Positions 1 through 10,947 of a stretch of 64,000 nt of DNA are shown here, in pieces. Made by a program: the position numbers and the translations under genes. A model generated the notes under the pieces. That model searched no databases, was not told the DNA's origin, and was given only the letters and a program-made list of their open reading frames with translations. Each line of letters begins with the position of its first letter. The stretch's first letter is position 1. Origin of the DNA: Allium sativum. Taxonomy: Eukaryota > Streptophyta > Magnoliopsida > Asparagales > Amaryllidaceae. The stretch covers positions 91,036,599 through 91,100,598 of the forward strand of contig CM060911.1 in assembly GCA_030737875.1 (NCBI GenBank), in the 5' to 3' direction.

Positions 1-2965
1 AAGAAAATTCATGTGTTGAATATAAAAAGTCATGCGTTGACGATGATCATGTGTTGAAACTATTCATGTGTTGAGTAAAATATTTTAAATAAAATAAATT
101 ACATCTTTATCATATTTACAATTAGAATCTACTTCACGGTGGAGTCTAATTAAAATCAAACGATAGATACCATAATTTTATAAAATATTTTACATAACAA
201 AAATAGTGATGGGTTGACAATACTCATGTGTTGAGATTAGTCGTGTATTGAAAGAAATATAGATTCATGTGTTGAATGGGATAAATATTCATTTGTTGAA
301 TAGAATAAAGAAGTTGTGAAAAATATAAAGCCGTGTTGATTAGTTTTGCGCCATTTTGACGTGAACGATATTTATATCGATTTTATTCAAATTGAAATGA
401 ATATTATAGCAAATTCGAATTGAAAAGAAAACGAATTTGAATTGAATATAAAAGGACTTCGGATGGAATTGAATATAAAACAAATTCAAGTTGAATTGAA
501 AACGAACTGAAATTTAATTGAATTCGAATTGAAATTAAATTGAAATCAATTTGAATTGAAACGAATTTGAATTCGAATTAAATAAAATGGAAATGAATTC
601 GAGTTGAATTGAAATCAAATCGATTTGAAATTGAATATAGAAGTTGAATTGTTTTAGAAACGAATTTAAAACGATTTATAAAATTCGTTTTAAATAGAAA
701 TCGACGAAATATATATTATATATATTATATATATAATATAATGGCCTGAATAGAACGCGCCGCGCCGCGGCAGTTCGTGAATTTCGACCATTTATTTCAA
801 ACGGACATTGCGGGAGATCCGACCGTCGGATTCTCCTAAAACCGGAACCGTTGGGTTCGTATCGAAAAGAGCTTTCCAATGAATATTAGAAATTTGAAAT
901 CTAACGGTTAGATTTGGAATTATGTCCAAATCAATTTCAGAAAAGGTCGCTGTAAGTGCAGTTCGATGGCCGTAGATGGAAATCGACTGTACGGGCCTTG
1001 ATATAATTATTAAAAATATCTATAATTTGTGTAAAATCATAATATATGATTTGGGAAAAATTGGGCTGGAAAATTCCACATTTGAAAGGATAAAAATGGA
1101 TTTTGTCGAAATGAACTAGTTTTGAACTAGAATTAAAATCAATTTATTTTTGAAATAAATAAATTGAATTTGAAAGTATTTTAAAATTAATCAATATTCC
1201 CAATAGGTGAAGTGAAAGTGGAGTTGAATCAAAATTATCTTCGGAATATTTCGATGTTGGATTTCGTGACCATACAAATATTGTTATGGGAATTTGAAAG
1301 ATATATTGTATATCGTTATTTCCAATACGGTATTTGTTGGTTTCAGAATTTGATATTGAATATAAGCCGGTATATTTTCTATTCAGAGCCTTGTATTTAA
1401 TATCAAATGTGATTTGGGTTTATCGTGAATCGTGTTTTAGATGACATTGGTTCTTTAACCCAGTTAAAGGGAAGATGTTGATTTTTGAAAGAATTAAGAC
1501 TAAGTGTAGTTTTAATGAATCTTTAATTAGATTAAAATGTGAATTGATAATTTAAATTATCAAATCTGAAAGGTCATCGGGAATGGAGTACCACCAGTTT
1601 TGCTCCAAAGCGATAAATCTTTAATTAGATTTGAACGTGAAATGGTAATTAATTTTACCGATAACACCGTGATGTTAGATGTGGAGTATTACCAGTTTTC
1701 TCCATGGGATATATAGGTTGGGATTGGGAAATAAACTAAATAATTACTTCGGTGTGGTTCGTTAATCCCGACTAGTTAGAAATGATATCCAAAGGAAGAT
1801 TAAAGAATAAATTTAAAAGAATTTATCTTTGATAAAATTAATGGGAACATTTCCCTAAGAATGTGATTTTGTGAATAAAAGAATATTCTGAATTGGAATG
1901 AGGAGTTCATTGTGTTTGTGTAACATTTGTTATCATATACGTGGGTTATTCAGAAAGGCCGGGTTATACCCATTCTGAATAACCGATTCGACGAGATGTC
2001 GAAGATGATGACGGTAGTTGAAGACCGGAAGTCTTCACATCGTTTGGGTGATTACTGATGATCTTGATTGGGCTGTACACCCAAGATGAGGGAAAACAGT
2101 CGGTGATCGTCCAGACGTACTTGGAGATCGATGGATATGCGAGGAAAGTGCCTCCGGTTTCGTTCAGACCCAGAACGAACCTGTAAATGGATTGTGTGTC
2201 TGACATTGGATTTTATTATGTGTTGATTGATCTTTATTAAATATACATCTGTTTGGCGGCAGAGAATTTATTCTCTTGCTTAACGCCCTTCTCTGAGACA
2301 TACGAGCTCAGAGGTTGTATATCGATGGACATCAGTCGCATGGAGTGAATTGCAAATGTGGCACGCGTAAGTGGCAATTGATCAAGGCTTCTGTTGAAAA
2401 GCAAAGTCTTGTGGTTGATGATCAAAGCACGGCCTGTGTGGCGTAGCTTTGTGTATAACGTGAATTCGCGAGCCTCACACCTCGGTATGAGTCAAAAACG
2501 GGATACGGACCCAAGGAGTGCACGACGTTTCTTTCTAGCTAGGGTGGTGTCAGTGACCTACCAGCCCTGACATTTATATACTTTTCACCTGTGTGGTTGT
2601 TGGATACGAGGCGCCTCGGATATAGGTCTGTAAGGACCGGGAAACGTGTGTTCAGGAATTGCCAATCCTCAAAAGTAAGAGAGGACCTGCCTTGGAGGAT
2701 CCAGGGATTGTTGTGTGCGGTCCCGAGGCATTTGCTAGAGTGTCTCGAACGCGGAGAGGATCTTGCCCCTTGCCTCGGCTCATGACGGAATCCAATTTCC
2801 AATACGTGATATTGCGGTTTTATTTGTAGAACCTAGTATGGCGACATAGTGGTATGGGTCATTAATGCCGCCTATGATTGATATTTATGATTGAAATTGT
2901 TTTTGACACTATACACCTATAATAGTATCAAAATAATGTGTTTTAAACGTATCAAGCATGCTTTG

Positions 2966-3038
2966 GCTGTTATAAGGTAAAAACCCTATCCTCCGGCTTG
3001 CGTTGCATTGTGTGATGGGACCTGGGTCTTATAACAGC
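2966..3038 (+). promoter_or_regulatory. Conserved LTR hairpin H1 (element A, 5' LTR)
   Basis: A perfect 11-bp stem, GCTGTTATAAG (2966-2976) with CTTATAACAGC (3028-3038), encloses 51 nt that start with GTAAAAACC. The 3' LTR copy is at 10357-10429. B, C and D carry the same hairpin with paired base changes, which argues for selection on folded RNA. Confidence 0.65.
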
Positions 3039-3106
3039 TTCATTTTTCTTTATTTAGCATTGCGATGTTTGTTCTATGCACTGGTATTCTTGGAAGGAAA
3101 CCCGTT

Positions 3107-3119
3107 CCGTGTTATACGG
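3107..3119 (+). promoter_or_regulatory. Conserved LTR hairpin H2 (element A, 5' LTR)
   Basis: A short hairpin CCGT-GTTAT-ACGG lies 68 bp after H1. In element B the aligned place reads CCAC-GAAA-GTGG, with two paired substitutions and a GNRA tetraloop. The copy in the 3' LTR of A is at 10498-10510. Confidence 0.5.
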
Positions 3120-3558
3120 CGTGGTCCCTTGATTTACCTAACTTTAAAACCAATATTAATAACTGTTTTAGTTCTCACACCAGTCACATGACTGACCTGG
3201 AGTTTATTGTTTTAACCTAAACTCTGGGTGCCCCTATTTTCCACACGGGCAGCTAGTAGTTTTGGTTTTGTAGATTTATATCCGCAGGGTCCTGATTTAC
3301 AGCTGGAACGATGCTCGGAAAGCTCTGTATCCGTGTATCACTTCTAGTTGTGCTTTTGTATTATTTTCTGCTGCTATGTAATTTATTGTAATCTCTGATA
3401 TTTATCGAATGTAATTTATTCATTTATACTCTGTATATTCTTGTATCTGATGGAATTGTTGTAATAACAATGAAATGTTCTTCTGTATGCGTTCTATTTT
3501 GTTGTGTTCTCAAAGTATTCGTGCATTCCTTCACGGGGAAGTTACGGGTCCTCTCAGT

Positions 3559-3570
3559 TGGTATCAGAGC
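3559..3570 (+). promoter_or_regulatory. Primer binding site of element A (initiator tRNA-Met)
   Basis: TGGTATCAGAGC is the standard plant LTR-retrotransposon site complementary to the 3' end of initiator tRNA-Met. It lies 2 bp after the LTR end, as expected for priming minus-strand DNA synthesis. Confidence 0.93.
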
Positions 3571-3630
3571 TTTGGTTTACAGAGCTCGAGAACAAGACAC
3601 ATTAGAACCAAACGAAAGAATTCATCAGAT

Positions 3631-3697
3631 ATTGGATTAGCAATATCCTATTAGAATGACTCGTTAGAGATAGGATCAGTAGTATCCTAGAACGAGT
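3631..3697 (+). promoter_or_regulatory. Paired stem-loops downstream of the PBS (element A)
   Basis: Hairpin 1 has stem GGAT/ATCC around loop TAGCAAT (3634-3648). Hairpin 2 has an outer stem ACTCGTT/AACGAGT (3659-3665 with 3691-3697), an asymmetric internal loop and an inner stem TAGGAT/ATCCTA closing loop CAGTAGT (3671-3689). Related elements keep the 7-nt loop pattern (YAGYARY) and change the stem bases in pairs. The position suggests a packaging or leader RNA signal; that role is inferred. Confidence 0.65.
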
Positions 3698-4579
3698 GTG
3701 AAGAGTATATTTTTCAAATGAAAACAATTTTTGTTTTGAAAATTTAAATCATTTTATACGTATTTGATTATTTATTTATTTTGAATATGGACAATCCAAT
3801 ATATAAAGGTTTTGCATATACACGTCATGAACGTATATTCGAAGTTTTAATATACTGGATAAATATAGGGTTACACTCTAGTCGCCCGGAGATGATATTG
3901 ATGATAGCGATCGCATCATCAATATTTATGTTCGTGTTACGAAGGTGTGATTTTCTACATATTTCCATTAGACTGGTGTGAGAACCAAAACTTATATAGA
4001 TAGATTCAGTTGTTGTGAATTGGCATCAAAAACATGATTTTTTGTATATGTATCAAAATTATGAATTTGAAACTCTAATTCACTAATTGATTGATGTTTG
4101 GGTTGTTTGTTTAATTGTTTGCTAATTTTAACCATTTATGCCTAATTAAACTAATAATTGAATTGTATCGAAAATTGGTCACATTTGCTTGTATATACAT
4201 ATACTTACATTGAACAGGTCATAGCAAGGAGGCTAGAGCCAGAGAATAAAATTTGTTTGCCCGACAAATAGGTACATGTTTACTACATAATTTACTGTTT
4301 TGTTTGGGTGATGATGATTTTATGAGCCTATTGGCTAGCCGCTTGGCTTTTTCTTTTTCTTTTTGAGATCTGAAGGACCGGGGAAGCTATTTGAAATTCC
4401 CCGATGCTCCCAGTGTAGGGGAGGTTATGGCGAAATTTTTCGAAAATTTAGGGTGTTAGCCAAATTTTGAAAATTTGAAAATTCTCAGAAACTGAAAAGT
4501 TGGAGAATGGAAGCCAGATCGAACGTAGAGCTGAACAATCAAACCACTTTCGACTTTGTTCCTTTTCGGGGACGAAAAG

Positions 4580-4596
4580 TTTTAAGTGGGGGAGAT
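4580..4596 (+). promoter_or_regulatory. Polypurine tract of element A
   Basis: The purine-rich AAGTGGGGGAGA lies directly before the LTR start TGTAACAACCCG, the expected plus-strand primer site. The preceding bases (CTTTTCGGGGACGAAAAG) match the conserved end of plant chromovirus pol genes, so this looks like a coding relic. Confidence 0.88.
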
Positions 4597-5525
4597 TGTA
4601 ACAACCCGTAAAATCTGGGCCAGTTTAAAATTTTTATTTTAGCAATTTTAGCGAATTTTTATATTTAAAATTAGATTATTTTAAATAATATCGACGAGAA
4701 ATTTATTTTAAATATAATTCGAACGTATATATTATACGTGTCGTCGTTAGAATATAAATAATTATAAAAGGATTTGAAAATGGCGCGGTAGTTCGATAAT
4801 TCGATTTCAAACTTCAATTGAATGTACCAGGTGCAAAACAATCCGGATTTCAGTGAAACCAAAAACATTAGGATCTAATTGATAATATCTTTCTAACGAA
4901 TCCGACAAATCAAGATTTCATAGCGGGAATCAAAAGATAGGTCCAGTTGAAAATTCTGAATAGTCGCTATGGAATTCAGGCCCTTAAAAATGGACATTTT
5001 GCAAATGACCTCGGATTTCGACGAAACCACTTTTGTTGGATCCGCAGTGTCAAATTATTGCTAGATTCCAAATTTCATAATTTTTCGAATCAATATGTGA
5101 GCGTGGCAAAGGAAAACGCGTTTGACCAGTTTTAGTTGATTTTAATCGACTGGAAAATGACCATTTTTCCAACGGTCTCAGAATTCGACGAAACTAGTTT
5201 TGTTAGGACCGTATCGTCAATACGAAACTAGAAAATATTTTTCTAGAATTTTTAAAGTTCGTATGCGACCCCGGTAATTTGAAATGTACGTTTAAAATTC
5301 AATATAATGATTTAAATGTAAATTCAACGGAAACGGATCAAAGCGATCGAGTCAGCTTGCGATACATATCCCATTGTGTTCGGAATGGGGGTGAAACGCT
5401 ATGGACGACAGGCGGTGGGCCTCGTTTAGAGGTCGTATGTAAAAGTCAACTTTTTCAAAAAAATAAAAAAAATAAAATAATTAAATAATAAAAAAAAACT
5501 TTCTCTTCCCTCCATATACACTCTG

Positions 5526-5998
5526 CCCCCCTCCCCCCCCCCCCGTTAGAACATAAATCAGAAAAAAAAAAGAGAAAGGGACGCAGCCGCCGCCCCTTGG
5601 CGATCGCCACCTCGACGCGCCACCACCCGCCTGCCGCCCTCCGCCGCTTCTTCTTCTTCCCTCCTCGATTCCCTCCTCCCGCTCCCTCTTCCCACCGCGA
5701 GAACCCCCGTCGCCTGTGCTCCAGGTGATTACCATCGCCGCCACGCCCTCCCACCGCCGCCTCGACGTTCGCGCCACCTCCTCCTCCAGTTGCTGTGCCG
5801 CCATCGCCCCCACTCTCCCTCCAAATCTCCTGAAACCCGCCGAAGCCACAAACCGCCGGGCCACCTGCGGAAGCCCTCCGCCGCAGTCACCTCCACGCAC
5901 AGACCCCCACGCGCCTCTGCCTCCCCTTCTTCTTCCTTCCTCCTCACTGCGACGCTGAAGACCCCCTCAGCCACGTGAACCTCTTCTGATAAACACAG
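5526..5998 (+). other. C-run and GC-rich island inside LTR A with splice-donor-like end
   Basis: After a C6-T-C12 run (5526-5544) the LTR switches from about one third GC to a strongly GC-rich, CT-skewed block with many CCGCC and CTCC runs. It ends at 5998 in CACAGTAAGCCCC, a splice-donor-like GTAAG, followed by T-rich sequence like an intron. Equivalent islands lie in F (34430-34690), D1 (37000-37290) and D2 (44340-44640), also bordered by GTAAG in element sense. It may be the transcribed first exon of the element RNA. The ORFs through it differ between copies and I do not call them genes. Confidence 0.6.
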
Positions 5999-8900
5999 TA
6001 AGCCCCTTTTACCTTTTCTTTCTGATTTCGATTTTGATTTCGATTTTTTTTTCGAAGTTAAAAACTGAATTTTTAGTTAGTTAAAAACTGAAGTTTTAGA
6101 TTTTTAATAAAAGAAAAATACGATTTTTCATTAGAAGAAAAATTAGATTTTTCAATAGAAAAGATGAGATTTTTATGGTGCGAGGTTTATATTGTTAAAT
6201 TAGTGAAATTTAGATTTTATTTAAATTAGAAAAAAATATATAATTTTTAATATAGGAGAAGGTTAAAAATAAAATTTTTATGTAAGTAGAAGGATAAAGA
6301 TATAATTTTTATATAAGGAGGATAATAAAAATATGATTTTTATATTAGAGAAAGAATAAAAATATTATTTTTATATAGGTAGAGTATTAAAAATAGGATT
6401 TTTATATTATAGGAAGGTTAAAAATATAATTTTTGACGTGGAAGTGAATAAATAAAAATGTGATTTTTATTTTAAAGACATCAGTATATAAAAATGTGAT
6501 TTTTACATATGTAGTGAAAGCGGACAACGAAAGCGATAAGAGACGAGAACAGTGAAGATTTCCTGCATTAGAAGAGTCGTGGTATTGGATAGCTTTAGGT
6601 GAGAACTTCTCACTCAAAAATCTTTTTTTCTAGTTTTATATATATACTAGGATGCAGACGGTGCTTAGTAGTACCCGACACCCGTCATCCACAGACCATG
6701 GATGGCTTGTTTGTTAAATTGTTTGGTCGAGTAGTTGGTTAGTTTGTTTGGTTTGAATTGAATTGTTTGGTGAAATGGAATGGATTGATTGATGTGTGAA
6801 TGGCGTGGGCCTTCACTAGACCGGGGATAAGGCTAGGCCTTGTCCCGTTTCTAGTATCGTGCCGTTATGCCGCCGAAATTTCCCAAAATATGTTAGAAAA
6901 ATAAAAATATCATTTTTATTGTGTAAATGAACTGAATAGAAATTCATGTGTTGAAATAGAATATTTTATCGTTAAAAATATAATTTTTAACGTGGAAGTG
7001 AATAGAATAAAATATTCATTTACAAACCGGACGGTTTGTTTATGTACACCTATTTGAGGGACATCGATTGGGTCGATAAATTTTACACGTCGCCCAACTG
7101 CACAACTAAAATTTGTGTTTGATTGTTTGAAACCCCACACGGGTGTTGGGATGAAATTTGAAGTTCACTCATCCTGATTGATTAAATATGTCGATCGATG
7201 GATTGACAAGCTGTTATAAGCGTCAGATATTTATATTTGATGCTTATACAGTGTAGTGCACTTTCGTTGATGGTTGATTGTTTATCAATGGTATTATATA
7301 CATGTGTTGTATGGAATCCATATAATTAACGTTATATGGTGATTGATTGGGCCTCATTCCAATCGGGAAAATAATGAATATTATAAAAGAAAATTCATGT
7401 GTTGAATATAAAAAGTCATGCGTTGACGATGATCATGTGTTGAAACTATTCATGTGTTGAGTAAAATATTTTAAATAAAATAAATTACATCTTTATCATA
7501 TTTACAATTAGAATCTACTTCACGGTGGAGTCTAATTAAAATCAAACGATAGATACCATAATTTTATAAAATATTTTACATAACAAAAATAGTGATGGGT
7601 TGACAATACTCATGTGTTGAGATTAGTCGTGTATTGAAAGAAATATAGATTCATGGGTTGAATGGGATAAATATTCATTTGTTGAATAGAATAAAGAAGT
7701 TGTGAAAAATATAAAGCCGTGTTGATTAGTTTTGCGCCATTTTGACATGAACGATATTTATATCGATTTTATTCAAATTGAAATGAATATTATAGCAAAT
7801 TCGAATTGAAAAGAAAACGAATTTGAATTGAATATAAAAGGACTTCGGATGGAATTGAATATAAAACAAATTCAAGTTGAATTGAAAACGAACTGAAATT
7901 TAATTGAATTCGAATTGAAATTAAATTGAAATCAATTTGAATTGAAACGAATTTGAATTCGAATTAAATAAAATGGAAATGAATTCGAGTTGAATTGAAA
8001 TCAAATCGATTTGAAATTGAATATAGAAGTTGAATTGTTTTAGAAACGAATTTAAAACGATTTATAAAATTCGTTTTAAATAGAAATCGACGAAATATAT
8101 ATTATATATATTATATATATAATATAATGGCCTGAATAGAACGCGCCGCGCCGCGGCAGTTCGTGAATTTCGACCATTTATTTCAAACGGACATTGCGGG
8201 AGATCCGACCGTCGGATTCTCCTAAAACCGGAACTGTTGGGTTCGTATCGAAAGGAGCTTTCCAATGAATATTAGAAATTTGAAATCTAACGGTTAGATT
8301 TGGAATTATGTCCAAATCAATTTCAGAAAAGGTCGCTGTAAGTGCAGTTCGATGGCCGTAGATGGAAATCGACTGTACGGGCCTTGATAAAATTATTAAA
8401 AATATCTATAATTTGTGTAAAATAATAATATATGATTTGGGAAAAATTGGGCTGGAAAATTCCACATTTGAAAGGATAAAAATGGATTTTGTCGAAATGA
8501 ACTAGTTTTGAACTAGAATTAAAATCAATTTATTTTTGAAATAAATAAATTGAATTTGAAAGTGATTTTAAAATTAATCAATATTCCCAATAGGTGAAGT
8601 GAAAGTGGAGTTGAATCGAAATTATCTTCGGAATATTTCGATGTTGGATTTCGTGACCATACAAATATTGTTATGGGAATTTGAAAGATATATTGTATAT
8701 CGTTATTTCCAATACGATATTTGTTGGTTTCAGAATTTGATATTGAATATAAGCCGGTATATTTTCTATTCAGAGCCTTGTATTTAATATCAAATGTGAT
8801 TTGGGTTTATCGTGAATCGTGTTTTAGATGACATTGGTTCTTTAACCCAGTTAAAGGCAAGATGTTGATTTTTGAAAGAATTAAGACTAAGTGTAGTTTT

Positions 8901-10356
8901 AATGAATCTTTAATTAGATTAAAATGTGAATTGATAATTTAAATTATCAAATCTGAAAGGTGATCGGGAATGGAGTACCACCAGTTTTGCTCCAAAGCGA
9001 TAGTTAAATCTTTAATTAGATTTGAACGTGAAATGGTAATTAATTTTACCGATAACACCGTGATGTTAGATGTGGAGTATTGCCAGTTTTCTCCATGGGA
9101 TATATAGGTTGGGATTGGGAAATAAACTAAATAATTACTTCGGTGTGGTTCGTTAATCCCGACTAGTTAGAAATGATATCCAAAGGAAGATTAAAGTATA
9201 AATTTAGAAGAATTTATCTTTGATAAAATTAATGGGAACATTTCCCTAAGAATGTGATTTTGTGAATAAAAGAATATTCTGAATTGGAATGAGGCGTTCA
9301 TTGTGTTTGTGTAACATTTGTTATCATATACGTGGGTTATTAAGAAAGGCCGGGTTATACCCATTCTGAATAACCGATTCGACGAGATGTCGAAGATGAA
9401 GACGGTGGTTGAAGACCGGAAGTCTTCACATCGTTTGGGTGATTACTGATGATCTTGATTGGGCTGTACACCCAAGATGAGGGAAAACAGTCGGTGATCG
9501 TCCAGACGTACTTGGAGATCGATGGATATGCGTGGAAAGTGCCTCCGGTTTCGTTCAGACCCAGAACGAACTTGTAAATGGATTGTGTGTCTGACATTGG
9601 ATTTTATTCTGTGTTGATTGATCTTTATTAAATATACATCTGTTTGGCGGTAGAGAATTTATTCTCTTGCTTAACGCCCTTCTCTGAGATGTACGAGCTC
9701 AGAGGTTGTATATCGATGGACATCAGTCGCATGGAGTGAATTGCCAATGTGGAACGCGTAAGTGGCAATTGATCAAGGCTTCTGTTGAAAAGAAAAGTCT
9801 TGTGGTTGATGATCAAAGCACGGCCTGTGTGGCGTAGCTTTGTGTATAACGTGAATTCGCGAGCCTCACACCTCGGTATGAGTCAAAAACGGGATACGGA
9901 CCCAAGGAGTGCACGACGTTTCTTTCTAGCTAGGGTGGTGTCAGTGACCTACCAGCCCTGACATTTATATACTTTTCACCTGTGTGGTTGTTGGATACGA
10001 GGCACCTCGGATATAGGTCTGTAAGGACCGGGAAACGTGTGTTCAGGAATTGCCAATCCTCAAAAGTAAGAGAGGACCGGCCTTGGAGGATCCAGGGATT
10101 GCTGTGTGCGGTCCCGAAGCATTTGCTAGAGTGTCTCGAACGCGGAGAGGAGCTTGCCCCTTGCCTCGGCTCATGACGGAATCCAATTTCCAATACGTGA
10201 TATTGCGGTTTTATTTGTAGAACATAGTATGGCGACATAATGGTATGGGTCATTAATGCCGCCTATGATTGATATTTGTGATTGAAATTGTTTTTGACAC
10301 TATACACCTATATTAGTATCAAAATAATGTGTTTTAAACGTATCAAGCATGCTTTG

Positions 10357-10510
10357 GCTGTTATAAGGTAAAAACCCTATCCTCTGGCTTGCGTTGCATT
10401 GTGTGATTGGACCTAGGTCTTATAACAGCTTCATTTTTCTTTATTTAGCATTGCGCTGTTTGTTCTATGCACTGGTATTCTTGGGAGGAAACCCGTTCCG
10501 TGTTATACGG
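10357..10510 (+). promoter_or_regulatory. Hairpins H1 and H2 in the 3' LTR of element A
   Basis: H1 is GCTGTTATAAG (10357-10367) with CTTATAACAGC (10419-10429). H2 is CCGT (10498-10501) with ACGG (10507-10510). Both stems are unchanged from the 5' LTR although several loop bases between them differ. Confidence 0.6.
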
Positions 10511-10947
10511 CGTGGTCCCTTGATTTAACTAACTTTAAAACCAATATTAATAACTGTTTTAGTTCTCACACCAGTCACATGACTGACCTGGAGTTTATTG
10601 TTTCAACCTAAACTCTGGGTGCCCCTATTTTCCACACGGGCAGCTAGTAGTTTTGGTTTTGCAGATTTATATCCACAGGGTCCTGATTTACAGCTGGAAC
10701 GATGCTCGGAAAGCTCTGTATCCGTGTATCACTTCTAGTTGTGCTTTTGTATTATTTTCCGCTGCTATGTAATTTATTGTAATCTCTGATATTTATCGAA
10801 TGTAATTTATTCATTTATACTCTGTATATTCTTGTATCTGATGAAATTGTTGTAATAACAATGAAATGTTCTTCTGTATGCATTCTATTTTGTTGTGTTC
10901 TCAAAGTATTCGTGCTTTCCTTCACGGGGAAGTTACGGGTCCTCTCA

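Larger units (their letters stand above)
1..3556 (+). mobile_element. Element A, 5' LTR (left part cut off by the window edge)
   Basis: This matches 7387-10947 almost base for base by eye, and it ends in CTCTCA directly before a tRNA-Met primer site, so it is the 3' part of the 5' LTR. It is AT-rich and non-coding; the 60-80 residue ORFs are not preserved in related LTRs. It holds a cluster of CATGTGTTGA motifs (10-299), a degenerate GAATTGAAA-rich tract (about 380-680), a palindrome (2020-2036) and two hairpins near the 3' end. The first roughly 2.8 kb of this LTR lie outside the window. Confidence 0.9.
3557..4596 (+). mobile_element. Element A, non-coding internal region
   Basis: Only 1,040 bp separate the two LTRs. 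It opens with the primer binding site and ends with a polypurine tract. No gag or pol reading frame of meaningful length is present. After the PBS come two stem-loops (3631-3650 and 3659-3697). Towards the 3' end is a block around 4208-4450 containing GGCTAGCCGCTTGGCTT, which recurs in the internal regions of D and, shorter, of C. The last bases resemble the end of a chromovirus pol gene. The element is therefore non-autonomous and must rely on proteins supplied in trans. Confidence 0.88.
4597..10947 (+). mobile_element. Element A, complete 3' LTR (6,351 bp)
   Basis: The LTR runs from TGTAACAACCCG to CCTCTCA. Its 3' 3.56 kb equals the 5' LTR copy at 1-3556 with only scattered differences, so the insertion is fairly recent. 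In order it contains: a 5' segment shared with B, D, E and F (4597-5450), a C-run and GC-rich island (5526-5990), AT-rich repeats of AAAATATAATTTTTAT type (6000-6500), the palindrome GTGAGAACTTCTCAC (6599-6613), CATGTGTTGA clusters, a GAATTGAAA-rich tract, and the conserved 3' region with hairpins. No gene is seen. The 5 bp after it, AAACG, are probably the target duplication, but the left copy is outside the window. Confidence 0.9.

Noticed and set aside
1964..2206. Antisense 80-residue ORF (starting MSDTQSIY) in A, with a similar one in B (11967-12212)
   Set aside because: The similarity follows from general nucleotide conservation of the LTR; in D the frame is broken and in C it is absent.
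5455..5978. Overlapping ORFs on both strands in the GC-rich island
   Set aside because: Low stop-codon frequency in GC-rich DNA explains them; the islands in D and F do not preserve the protein.
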